Part shown: in pieces, positions 1 through 9,369 of the stretch
Layout of the letters: the number at the start of each line of letters is the position of its first letter
Numbering within the stretch: position 1 is the first letter of the stretch
Source of the DNA: Acanthosoma haemorrhoidale
Lineage: Eukaryota > Arthropoda > Insecta > Hemiptera > Acanthosomatidae
Reading direction: 5' to 3'
Assembly (NCBI GenBank): GCA_930367205.1
Contig: OV884011.1
Span: 87,529,474 to 87,593,473 of the forward strand
Length of the DNA: 64,000 nt
The notes under the pieces: model-generated
The model's database searches: none
What the model was told of the DNA's origin: nothing
The model's input: the letters and a program-made list of their open reading frames with translations, nothing else
Made by a program: the position numbers and the translations under genes

Positions 1-59
1 ACGATTGCGATCCGCCTGACCCGTATACGAACTAAACCTAACAGACAACCTACCGAAAC

Positions 60-290
60 TAAGAGACAGGAAAATTATGGCTACTTGACACTGGAGCTAT
101 GAAAAATTACACCACCCCAACTTCTTTACCCGAAGCAAATAAAATTAGTGCAGAAGGTTTTGTTATGAAAACTCCCACAGGAATAGCCGAGGGCCATGGA
201 CAGAACAGCCTTTACCTAGGAGTCCATGCAAAAATAACATTTTTAATATCCCCCTTCAGTGATTTTTAATATCCCCTTATATCCTACTTG
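60..290 (+). pseudogene. G1 Ty3/gypsy aspartic protease relic
   Basis: One frame across 78-290 contains W-L-L-D-T-G-A (78-98), the active-site signature of retroviral-type aspartic proteases, followed by K-N-Y as in 17.6/297-type insect elements. The family enzyme cleaves the element's own polyprotein. The window begins inside the element, so gag is not visible. After the protease there is a long stretch of stop-rich AT sequence before the RT resumes near 541, so pol is not continuous here. It is the first recognisable block of the G1 element, which continues as RT, RNase H and an LTR ending at 2733. Identity as a gypsy-group protease is fairly secure from the motif and the downstream order; it is not functional. 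Confidence 0.6.
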
Positions 291-540
291 GATATAAAAC
301 CATGAAACAACTAAAAATAAAAATAAAATGTAATACCAATAAATACTATATAAACGATATTAAATAAAAGAAAAAAATACTAAAGATACTTGGAAAATAA
401 ATCGGAAAATAAAACAACAACAGAAAAAGAAAAAAAACAAATACATTAAAAATAAGGAAGATGAAACTAACTATATTAATAACGGACATACAATAAAAAC
501 ATTAATTACAACCAAACACATTGATAAGGAAACGACTAAT

Positions 541-1369
541 AAACTGGTAAATTTAATTAGCCAATAGGGTGAAATAATAAAGACAGAACAGGAAAAATTG
601 AGATCAACTAGCTTGATACAACACATAATTAATATGACTCACAACAACCCTTGCTACACTAAAAACTACAGATACCCCGTAAAATTCCAAAAACAAATAC
701 ATGACGAAGTTATTAAAAAACAACATCAGAAGATTTTTTTTTAGATTAACAACAACTTTATTATAGTAAAATTACAATCTCCCTGTTTGGGCTATAATTA
801 ATTGTGATAAATGATCCCATTCATACCAATTTACAATTTTCATTCACTCGCTCATTCATACTATATATACAAACAGCCCAGAGGCCCCCCAAGTCCACAT
901 GGTTGTCACCTCCCTCGCGTGCGAAGGAGGAATATCACAAGAAAGAGTAATTCTCCATACAATTCTCCTGTAAGGATTGTTCCTGATGCGTCAGGAATAA
1001 AAAAGTACGAATGGTAATCGACGCGAAGTAATTTTCGAAGCGAAAATATTTTCGACTATTGACTTAGGATCACGGTTCCACCAAATTAAAATGGATCCAG
1101 ACTCAATAGCGAACACTGCTTTCAGTACAGAAAACGGACATTTCGAATACCTCAGAATGTCTTATGGACTATACAATGCACCCCCAACTTTCCAACGTGC
1201 AATGAATATGATGATTGAAAATATACCCAACACAATGGTATATGTAGATGACATCATCATGTATTCGGACAAAATAGTCGACCATCTCGAACACTTACAC
1301 GAAAACGTATTTAGGAAGCTGAAAGAACACGCCTTATCAACTCAACAAGACAAAACAGAATTTTTTTAA
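541..1369 (+). pseudogene. G1 reverse transcriptase relic, split by JA1
   Basis: The RT N-terminal segment reads from 541 to about 738 with one in-frame stop at 565-567, is interrupted by a LINE fragment at 739-928, and resumes with the S-P-Y-N-S-P motif near 945-965. A deletion near 1017-1050 removes part of the fingers/palm region. From 1050 the frame reads through S-T-I-D-L and on to the catalytic Y-V-D-D at 1241-1252. It closes at a frameshift in a T-run around 1363-1369. The order and motifs match the RT of 17.6/gypsy-type LTR elements. The insertion, the stop, the deletion and the frameshift make it a dead copy. Confidence 0.8.
739..928 (-). mobile_element. JA1: 3'-end fragment of Jockey-like LINE family JA inside G1 RT
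   Basis: A T-run near 735-744 followed by sequence matching, in reverse complement, the last ~190 bases of the JA 3' UTR: the tatgaatgag-rich repeats, the c-c-c-a-g-a-g-g motif and a segment reading, in LINE sense, g-g-t-g-a-c-a-a-c-c-a-t-g-t-g-g. That segment groups JA1 with JA4 and JA8 rather than with the full-length JA6. RT coding of G1 flanks it on both sides. A short gaag repeat at both edges may be a remnant target duplication, but it is too short to trust. It carries no coding sequence. Confidence 0.8.
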
Positions 1370-1370
1370 G

Positions 1371-1970
1371 ATGGAATTACCATTTTTAGGACATATTGTA
1401 ACACCTCAAGGACTGAAAACTAATGGCAAAAAAAAAGAAGCAATTACAAACTACGATAAAAATATAAGACAATTTCTCGGAATGAACGGATATTACAGAA
1501 AATTTATTAAAAATTACTCTACTATTACTAGACCTATATCTCAAGCAATAAATAAATACCCCACAAATCAAACAGGCATGTGACGAATTAAAACCGTTAA
1601 TGACAAACGCCCCAATACTCTTATACCCTGACTGCAACAAATCATTTATATTAACAACAGACGCTAGACAAAGCCATATGACCTGAACTATCACAAAAGG
1701 ACAAATACGGAGTAAAACATACCGTAGCTTTTGCTTAAAGAGTCTTACAACCTCCTGAACTCAATTACTCCACTATTGAAAAAGAACTTCTACTAGTAGT
1801 ACGGTCAACGCAACACTTTAAACCATATCTATACGGTTCGCGATTCTTACTACAAACAGACCACAGACCACTAAAATGGATACTCACAATGAAAAATGCT
1901 AACAATGAAATGACACACTGACGAACAAATGGAAATTACTCCAACAGAAAATGACCCGATAAGTACATGC
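1371..1970 (+). pseudogene. G1 RT C-terminus and RNase H relic
   Basis: This stretch starts in a new frame after the T-run frameshift. F-L-G-H-I-V-T-P-Q-G and Q-F-L-G-M-N-G-Y-Y-R-K-F-I lie at 1383-1505, the usual RT-to-RNase H connection. The RNase H part continues in shifting frames: L-T-T-D-A-R near 1650-1670, then L-N-Y-S-T-I-E-K-E-L-L near 1760-1795 and L-Q-T-D-H-R-P-L-K near 1852-1880, with in-frame stops and at least one shift between. In the family this domain degrades the RNA strand of the RNA-DNA hybrid. It is contiguous with the RT upstream and degenerates into an unreadable linker downstream. Confidence 0.75.
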
Positions 1971-2479
1971 GGAGGGAGCAACGATACATTCCCAAAAGTC
2001 ATCAAATGATTAAATCTGGATTGTAAACGACGAAAAAATAGTTAATATGGAAAAACACCAACTAATCATAAAAAAGAAAGGAAGGAAGAACCAGCAAGAC
2101 ATACAAGATGTATTTGAACAAATTGTACAACCGAAAACCACTTATGGATTACATGACCAGTAAAAAGAATTTTCGAAGTATTCAAACAGTACATTGAACA
2201 TTATTCAACACCAACAAGAATAAAAATTGGCAAGGAATACAGGAACGCATTAGTGCAACAATTCTTATAAATTAACGACATAACACCTTACTATATAACC
2301 CTACAAAACTCAAACTCATTGGGATTATTAAACAGACAACATTCTACAGTAATCAAAATATTACGAACCATAAAAAGTCAAATTCATATCAATTCATATA
2401 TTATTATTAACAATCGTAAGTTAGGCAATTGCAACAAACATAATACTATTTACTTACCTCGTATATCCTTTGTATATAT
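1971..2479 (+). pseudogene. G1 degenerate pol tail; integrase not recognisable
   Basis: A short run near 2110-2150 reads Q-I-V-Q-P-K-T-T-Y-G-L, which resembles the linker after RNase H in 17.6-type elements. Beyond it I see only stop-rich sequence up to the LTR, with no zinc-binding HHCC, no D-D-E core and no obvious polypurine tract just before 2480. The simplest reading is loss of the integrase region, and of any env, by deletion and mutation. Recognition rests on one short motif and on position. Confidence 0.4.
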
Positions 2480-2733
2480 AGTTAAATGACCTCAACTAAT
2501 CCTAACAGTATTAATCCATAACAACATTCCTCCCCTATATATCGCTCTCGACGTGTGACCAAGAGATTATTCCTAGCATTCATGTAGCATATTCATAGCG
2601 TACGCTCTGTTGTTATCAATTTAGTAGTAATTAGACTCGTCCATGTGTAAACCAGTCTTTATTTTTAGCCTTGTGTCGACTTCTCAATAAAGTGATTTTT
2701 AAAAAGAGATATTCGGTTGAAAATTATTTAACT
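2480..2733 (+). repeat. LTR of G1-type gypsy element
   Basis: A 254-bp segment bounded by perfect 8-bp inverted termini, AGTTAAAT at 2480-2487 and ATTTAACT at 2726-2733, the AGT...ACT type of end used by insect gypsy/17.6 elements. A polyadenylation signal AATAAA lies at 2686-2691. A primer-binding-like site starts directly after it. Because pol lies upstream and a primer-binding site lies downstream, this LTR is both 3' to one internal region and 5' to another, or has recombined. Confidence 0.75.
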
Positions 2734-2753
2734 GGCGCCCGACGAACAGGGAC
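2734..2753 (+). other. Primer-binding-site-like sequence after LTR
   Basis: GGCGCCCGACGAACAGGGAC follows the LTR directly; with the last T of the LTR it reads TGG at the 5' end, as primer-binding sites do. It resembles the complement of a lysine tRNA 3' end with two extra bases (CG) in the middle. The primer tRNA is an inference. Confidence 0.55.
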
Positions 2754-4540
2754 CTGAGGGCGTTTTCATTGAAACATTTATCGAGGAATCTTTCAAGACC
2801 AGAGTAGTTGTAAACTCCTTCAAAGACCGATCACTTCTCATGGAAGTCGCTGGTGTTTCTTGTTATTTTTTAAGTAAGCGACCGCATCACTCCCAGTTCC
2901 TGAAACAACCCTTCTCATATTCACATTTGTCTCAGCTTTAGTTGCAGTCCCTGTTCACACTTGTCTCTCTGATACGAGTCCCTAAACACCCCTCCGACCC
3001 AGTAGTATGTAGTAATGCAGTAAAAGATTATTTAACTGTCGTTGGCGTTTTTGGTAAGAATATTGAAAAGAAGCAGATTTTACGTGTGTTCAAACTTATA
3101 GGTTTTGTTTTGGACGTCTAAGTTATGTATAATGTCAATTGTCCTTAAACGTTTCCTTATTCTTTCCGCTAACAGTGAAATCACATGCTCCATCAATTAT
3201 CCGGTTACTTTTAAGAAATGAACAATTCTTAATCTATAAATAAATAAAACTTGTTCCTAGAAGAAAAATAATATAATTAACGTCTTTCGAGCATGGTAGT
3301 TTCTCCCGAAAATGACACACTCGTTTTAGTTAAGTTATTTAGTCACTCCACATGTGCTAGTTAAGTTGGTCAAATTAAGGACCTTTACTTACTCTGGAAC
3401 TTGAGCTAAGCAGTTTCCTCCTTTTAACGATAATTCTCAAGACAAGCACAAGCAAGTTTGTAACTGGAGGAAATTTAGAGGTTTAAGTACGTTAATCTGT
3501 CTCCCGCCAAGGGAGGAAAATTTAAATGCTACTAAGCGTTTGTAAATAGGATTGCCATAATTTGAAAAGAATTGCTGTTTTTCCCAATAATTTACTTTCA
3601 AAGTGTCTGAGTTTTATCACCAAATGTATTTTTGAAATGAAATCTACCCTGCAGTTGTTAGTGGAAAAGTTTTGTTTCTTAAGCTAAACTAAAAATCAAG
3701 TCAGACTTTACCCTTGTACTACTGAGCTATATTTTATATTTTTTTTGTAAACTTTAAAATTTATCTTGGCTGTTCTTTAATATTTACACTAAAACTATTG
3801 ACTGAGTATGCATATTGTCAATAATTTTATATGTCAAATTTGCCTGATATTTTTTTTTTCTAGTATCATGCAGACATATAGTTGTCCATAAATAAATTTG
3901 ATGTAAACCTAACATTTTCCTTTTATCTAAAGCCGATCCCCCAACAAACACTTCCAATCACATTTTTTAAGAATCATAATTCACCTATTAGATAATAATC
4001 TTAATTCACCCATTAGATATTAATCTTAATAATATTATATATTATTAACATTCATCATCTATATTAATCAAAATACATTCTAAAGCTTTAATCACCCCTT
4101 GCATAATTTTATTACTCGTTATGATTCTCTTTTTTGTTGAGTGACAGTTATTGCAACACTGAGGGAAATAACTGTCTTACCTATTTTGTAATTATTATAA
4201 TGTTTCCTCTTTAATTTTATAAATATAATTTTATTTCCTCACTCATGGACCCGCATAAAGATTTTTTCCTTTAAAGTATATTGTTCAGCTTCGATTCTGT
4301 TTGTTGGTAGTTAGATGAAACACAGTACGATATGTTTAAATTAAAAGGCAGTTAATATTTGTTTTTGTTAGTTATCAACAAATGTTAGATACAAGGATCA
4401 GTGACCTCGTATGTTTTTTTTCCCGCCATTAACTAAAGCTGGCTATAACTTGGTGTTATCAACTTTGAAAGCTAGAGACCTAGATTTGATAAAAAATTAC
4501 TATTTTATTTTCCGTGCTACAGGATTCTGTTTTTCCATCT
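2754..4540. other. No gene recognised; possible G1 leader then AT-rich sequence
   Basis: The first few hundred bases could be the untranslated leader of a second G1 internal region, but no gag frame is readable. The rest is AT-rich without open frames. A perfect 10-bp inverted repeat (GACAGTTATT / AATAACTGTC, 14-base loop) lies at 4143-4176. Confidence 0.5.
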
Positions 4541-4892
4541 GTTGTATAAGCTCGGCCTACGGCGAGTCCAATCCAATCAGGATAAAGAGAGTAATAAAGC
4601 AGGGATGCCCCCTAAGTGGGCTACTATTCATCCTGGGGATTGAACACATCATAAAGATCTCAACTCCGGTAAACATCATACGGTGCTAGCCTATGCAGAC
4701 GATATAGCCCTGCTCTCTCCTGACCCAGAGGGATTGCAAGATCTGATTGATAGGGCTGTAGAGGCCCTGGCCACGATAGGTTTACGGATAAACCCGACCA
4801 AATGCAAGGCATTTCACCTATCAGGAAGAACGCCGGTTGGGGTCCGTAACACTCAGTTTAAAATAGGAGAGAGCAATATAACTACTGTGTTT
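4541..4892 (+). pseudogene. R2-like non-LTR reverse transcriptase fragment
   Basis: Reading frames 4541-4670 and 4683-4892 together give K-Q-G-C-P-L-S-G-L-L-F, L-A-Y-A-D-D-I-A-L-L and N-P-T-K-C-K-A-F-H-L-S-G. These are RT motifs with the substrate-binding QG.PLS.LLF and catalytic YADD signatures. A frameshift lies near 4668-4685. The KQGCPLS and KCKAFHL wording is closer to R2-group elements than to the Jockey-like copies elsewhere in this window, but the clade call is from memory. The fragment is about 115 codons against several hundred for a full RT, and it stops where the 288-bp tandem array begins. Confidence 0.65.
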
Positions 4893-6115
4893 GAAATACT
4901 GATAAAAAAAAGTTTTGATGGTTGTGGGTAGGAGGTTGTCTTTTAAATGAAATCATTTTCTGACCGCATTATTTTTTTATTTTTGGATGGTTGCGTACAT
5001 TTAAATATTGCAGTAGGAAGACGTTTTATTGCAAAAACTCGTAAAATGAAAATAATGGCTTTAATTGAAGAATAATGATTATGAGGCTTATTACCAAATA
5101 ATATTATGTTCCAGGCTTAATTTGTTGCCAGCATTTAAAATTAATTTGTTTATTTTTCTCCTTATTTTGGTTTTAATGAATCTATGCGGATATAATTGGT
5201 TGGAAAAAAATAAATGTATGTTTAATGAAATCCCTTTTCTGTCCAAACCGTATTTTATTTAAATCAGGAGTACTTTGTTGGACTGGATAGTTGGTAACAT
5301 TTAAAAACCCTTTGGGAAAACTTTATATCGTTAACAAAAAAGAAAATAATTGTTCTATTGGAATTTTAATGATTATTAAGTGTATTAGCAAAAAAACTTA
5401 CCTGGCTTATTTTGATTTCGATCTTTAAAATTAAGCTAAGCAACTTGTTTGTTTCTCTCCCTATTTTTTGTTGAAAGAATGTTGACATGTTGTGGGTTGG
5501 TTGAATTTAGAATGAAAAAACTTGGAAACAACAGAAAGGAGGATTGCGTACATTAAAAAATAAACAAAATAATAGTTGTATTCTATGGTTAATGAATATT
5601 GGGTGTATTAGCAAATAAATGTAGTTTATGGTCTAGGTTCATTTTGTCATATGGGTTGTGATATAACGGGTGGAAATAAATTTATGTTGGCCGTTTTAGG
5701 GTATTATATATTTTGAATGAAAACCCTTTTCTGTCTACACTATTTATTATTTAAATCTGTAGTACTTTCGGCTGGCTAGATGGTAGCTTGCGATTAAAAA
5801 TTGCTGTGAGCGGACATTTTATTGGAAATAAAAAGAAAATAGTTGTATTTGAATATTGATGATTATTAAGCGTAATGGCTAGAATAACTTTTTCTTGATT
5901 TATTTGCATGTCAATATATAAAACTAAGCAAATTGTCTATTTGTCCCTCTATTTAAATTTGCCCATTTCTGTGATATGAAGGGTGGGAATAAATCCATGT
6001 TGGTCATCTGTGGGTAGGTTGTATTTTAAATGAAATACTATTGCGTCCAAACTGTTTTTTATTTGTAGCAATAATACTTTCAGGGAGGGTACAATGTTAT
6101 TGTATTGTAAGGATA
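4893..6115 (+). repeat. Degenerate ~288-bp tandem array, left block
   Basis: A recurrent phrase of the form aatgaaaacacttttctgtcc, followed by agtacttt..gatgg..tggttg..acattta, then tattgcaaataaaa..gaaaataat, then ttatta(a)g(c)gtatt..gcaaa, then ggcttattttgat, then gataacgggtggaaataaat. Phrase starts are at 4946, 5224, 5511, 5716 and 6029, giving spacings of 278, 287, 205 and 313, so the underlying unit is about 288 bp with internal indels. Copies are strongly diverged. No ORF is conserved between units. The same array resumes at 9370. Confidence 0.8.
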
Positions 6116-6550
6116 TTAAACTAAAAAGATTTATGCACGCTAAAAGGAGTGGTGACTGGCATGACATCCTCATGTTCAGTGTGCAGCAAATGTATCCTTA
6201 CTTTCATTCCAGTGACCATTTCCTTTAAGCAAAGTCCTGCCAACTGTACTGCTACGGACTGAGCTGAAATATTGACTGCCTGCTAAAGAATGCTACTATT
6301 TCATGACAAAAGGTTTTTTCGCAGTAAGAAGATCGGTTTAGTTTTGACCAGCAATATGATCGGACATGACCATACAACAAACTACAATGCGCTCTATTAA
6401 TGCTGAAGAAGGTGTAAGTAGAGGACGTGGTGTTGCGTAATGTGCTCTTGTTAAATGGATTTCATCTATACTTAGTTGAGCTATTTTGCGGCGTCGTTTT
6501 CACCACCACACAGATGTAGACGTAGAAGTCCAATCCAAAGGGGTTCTGTA

Positions 6551-7168
6551 AAGGATCTTACCCTTGCAGCCTCATCACAGGTTCAGTATTTCTACTGTTT
6601 TTTTTCGGCATCTTCATATTCTGTAGGAGCCATTTGAGCCATATTGGGACGTCATCTTCAACTTCCTCCAAAAAGCTATCCTATTTGGGATAAGTCTAAG
6701 TCTCAGTGTCAGCTTTGTATCTCAAGCCCTCTTTTATTATAGCTGCAGTAGCTTCTATAACTTGAAGTCGTTCATCTTTTTGGTTTTACTTGTACAATCA
6801 TGCCACTCCTGTGTCAAAATTTAGTATCCTGTGTTCCGGAAGCAGATTATGGGTCTTAATTACTTTTGTGTGTTCACAATTATATAATATCCGTAATTTT
6901 ATTATAAGTCAAGCGTTCAGATCCTTATAACTTGGATCTTCCTCTTTAAAATCTTTTAGAATACGTGAAGTGGCACTGATCTTAATTTTGTACGATTTAA
7001 TTGCGAACGAAATTAAATTGTGGTACACTGGCCTCTAATGCAACAAGATCATGAGGAAGATTTAGACGGTCTATAATGGCATTGTCTCCTCTATTTTGGG
7101 CCGCTGATACAATGTTAATGAAGTTAGGCGTTTTTCCAGACGATACCGTACTTAAACTACCAAAGACT
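6551..7168 (-). pseudogene. Minus-strand coding relic, family unrecognised (3' portion)
   Basis: On the minus strand, 7168 to 7000 reads a protein-like stretch including I-V-S-A-A-Q-N-R-G-D and R-L-N-L-P-H-D-L-V-A-L-E-A. After stops and shifts, 6677-6633 reads F-L-E-E-V-E-D-D-V-P-I-W-L-K-W-L-L. These resemble, from memory only, large uncharacterised multi-copy protein families in arthropod genomes that contain a '..RxD..(V/I)..RL....DLVAxEA' segment. I cannot name the family or its function. The Jockey-like copy JA2 interrupts it at 7169, and a further minus-strand frame lies on the other side (8399-8605). It has several stops and is not functional. Confidence 0.35.
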
Positions 7169-7177
7169 ACAATGTTA

Positions 7178-8385
7178 CACACCAGTTTGGTTTCCGCCAA
7201 CGGCATTCCACTGCTCAACAAGGTCTTCGCGTTGTTGATCACATCTCCTCAGCCCTTGAAACCAAACAGTATTGCACTGCTTCCTTTCTTGATATAGCTC
7301 AAGCTTTTGACAGGGTTTGGCACGCAGGTTTGCTCTACAAGCTCAAAAGATATTTACCACAGACTCTTTTCGTAATCCTACAGTCCTACCTTTCAAACCG
7401 CTTCTTCCAAGTCCGCTGTGGTTTAGAATACTCTAACTACGATCCCATAAATGCAGAAGTTCCACAGGGCAGTGTCCTGGGCCCCATCCTCTATAACCTA
7501 TACACCGCTGATGTCCCCTCTACTCCCAATACCTTCTTGGCCACATTTGCAGATGACACTGCAGTCTTGTCATCCCACGCAGACCCCGACATAGCATCCC
7601 ATAACCTTCAAAAACACCTTGAAGAGATCGAGTATTGGTGCAATCAATGGCGGATCAAAGTTAATGCTCCCACATTACCTTCACCCTTTGTCGCAAGACT
7701 TGTCCACTAGTTTATTTTAATTCTATCCCTCTCCCTGTATCCGAGACAGCACGGTACTTAGGCTTCCATCTTGACAAACGACTGACCTGGAACCAACATA
7801 CGAGGCTAAAAAGACAAGAACTAAACAGACGCTTTGGACAAGTGTACAGACTACTTCAAAGGACATCCCATCTCTCAATAGAAAATAAACTACTAATCTA
7901 CAAAGTTATACTTAAACCAATCTGGACATACGGAATAGAGCTATGGGGGACAGCAAAAAAGTCGAACATCAAGCGTATCCAATCCTTTCAATCCAAAGTC
8001 CTAAGAACAATAGTAAATGCCCCTTATTATGTCAGCAACAAAACCCTTCATAACGATCTTAATATACCCTACATTCTAGAACTCATCCCTTCCAAGTTTA
8101 TGAAATTCCACAGTAGCCTTTCCAACCACCCTAATCCTGTAGCACAGTCCTTGCACTGCGCCACTCATCCCTATAATCCTCCTCGGAGACTGAAACGGCA
8201 GTGGCCTCGTGACCTACTATAAACGCGTGACAGTGGGAGTCCTGGCAATGGCCAGTTTCTCCAATCATGTCCTATTGTATGAATGAGCAAGTGAATGATG
8301 CTGTAATAATGGTATGAATGAGATCATTTATCTGTATTATTATTGCCTTATAAAAGGCAGATTGTAATTATTGCACAATAAAGAT
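7178..8385 (+). mobile_element. JA2: 5'-truncated Jockey-like LINE, family JA
   Basis: About 1.2 kb nearly identical to 44713-46078 of the full-length copy JA6, starting inside the RT and ending at the AATAAA of the 3' UTR. It is flanked by a perfect 9-bp target duplication ACAATGTTA at 7169-7177 and 8386-8394. Two deletions distinguish it from JA6: 10 bp within the RT after GTTAATG (near 7664), and about 145 bp of the 3' UTR after the word gtcct (near 8271). No poly(A) tail is left between the AATAAA and the duplication. Confidence 0.92.
7180..8222 (+). pseudogene. JA2 partial ORF2 (RT palm to C-terminus), frameshifted
   Basis: The frame carries A-Q-A-F-D-R-V-W-H (palm), P-Q-G-S-V-L-G-P and the catalytic F-A-D-D (near 7546-7557). 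It is broken by the 10-bp deletion near 7664, which ends it at 7710. The remaining ~170 codons resume in another frame and run to the same terminal ..W-P-R-D-L-L-stop as the full-length copy at 8222. The part N-terminal to the RT palm, the endonuclease and ORF1 are absent because of 5' truncation. In an intact LINE this protein copies the element RNA at a nicked target. Confidence 0.9.
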
Positions 8386-8398
8386 ACAATGTTATTTT

Positions 8399-8605
8399 TT
8401 ATTTCTCAAGGACTGGAACAAGTTCCTTCCGTTCTCTGTATTTGCCGTCTTCATATTCTTTACTCAGTTCGATAAATGTTCCTGTCTCTCTGGATTTTTT
8501 ACAGTCCCATATTCTTGTCACATATAAAACATTTTGCCTTATCCATCTTACTGATCTTGACGATCGCTCGATTTCTTTAAACATTTCACTTTTCACAGTA
8601 ACCAC
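8399..8605 (-). pseudogene. Minus-strand coding relic, family unrecognised (5' portion)
   Basis: A 68-codon minus-strand frame rich in charged residues (K-E-I-E-R-S-S-R-S, E-Y-E-D-G-K-Y-R-E-R-K-E-L). If JA2 is removed, this frame lies directly upstream of the 7168-7000 minus-strand frame, in the same direction, though not in the same register. I infer that both are pieces of one old coding sequence into which JA2 jumped. The product is not recognised. Confidence 0.3.
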
Positions 8606-9369
8606 CGACTAATGGTTAAACTACAAAATACATTAAATTAATTGAAAGAAAGTAAAATGTAAGCTACCAGAAAAACTAGCCATGTTCTGGTCTTAAAACT
8701 GATAGCAACTAAAGATTGTTCAAAGACTTCCCCCTCAAAAATTAAATCAATTTAAACTGAGCAACAATCAACTTGTAACATTTTTTGGATATTCTTTCAT
8801 TGCTGCATATATTCCAAAAATCTTTTACTTAATTATTATAAACCAACATCCTTTCAAAATTGGATAGTTTGTTATTATTTCAAACTACTGAATTTGAAAT
8901 TCATAACTGTTATCAATTTCTTTTTTTTTTTCTCAAATTTTGTTTTATATGCGATGTTTGGTGAAAAATAATTTTCAGCATTTTTAAAGTAGGTAACCGT
9001 TTTTTAGGTCAAATAATGCAGTTTGAACTCGTAGGTCTTTTTGGCCTTCTTGGCGTCTTGTAAGATTATGACGGAGATTCAAAAGCTCCGTATAAGATAT
9101 AAGAATATCTATGCCTTACCAAGATGGAACAAAAAAAAAAGATTATCACTAAATGTTGAATTCAGTGCTCTGCAACTTTCATTTAATGTTGTTGTTTTTT
9201 TCGTTTAGAAAGCTGTTTTCCTATTGAAATCAATTGAAAATAACTATGTAGGATTTATTAAAGAACCTTTTATCATTTTTCTGCTGCCAATTAGACTCAC
9301 AAACTTAGATGCTATCATTTGACGTGTTAACACGTCAAACCATGCCCAGCTTTCCAACTACGGCGAAAG
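8606..9369. other. No gene recognised; perfect 22-bp palindrome
   Basis: AT-rich, no convincing frame. A perfect palindrome occupies 9318-9339: TTTGACGTGTT followed by its exact reverse complement. It lies about 30 bp before the tandem array resumes. Confidence 0.5.

Noticed and set aside
2734..2753. Primer-binding-like site resembling that of vertebrate lentiviruses
   Set aside because: The adjacent pol is an insect gypsy/17.6 type and the match has two extra bases; a lysine-tRNA-primed insect LTR element is the simpler reading.
7107..7117. Extra copies of ACAATGTTA at 6091 and 7109, the latter with gat before it as at 8383, considered as the true left duplication of JA2
   Set aside because: 7118-7168 does not match the JA consensus but reads on in the minus-strand relic, so the 7169-7177 copy is the junction.
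7076..7297. 73-codon plus-strand frame
   Set aside because: It crosses the 5' junction of JA2 (7177/7178), so it is a chimera of flanking DNA and LINE.
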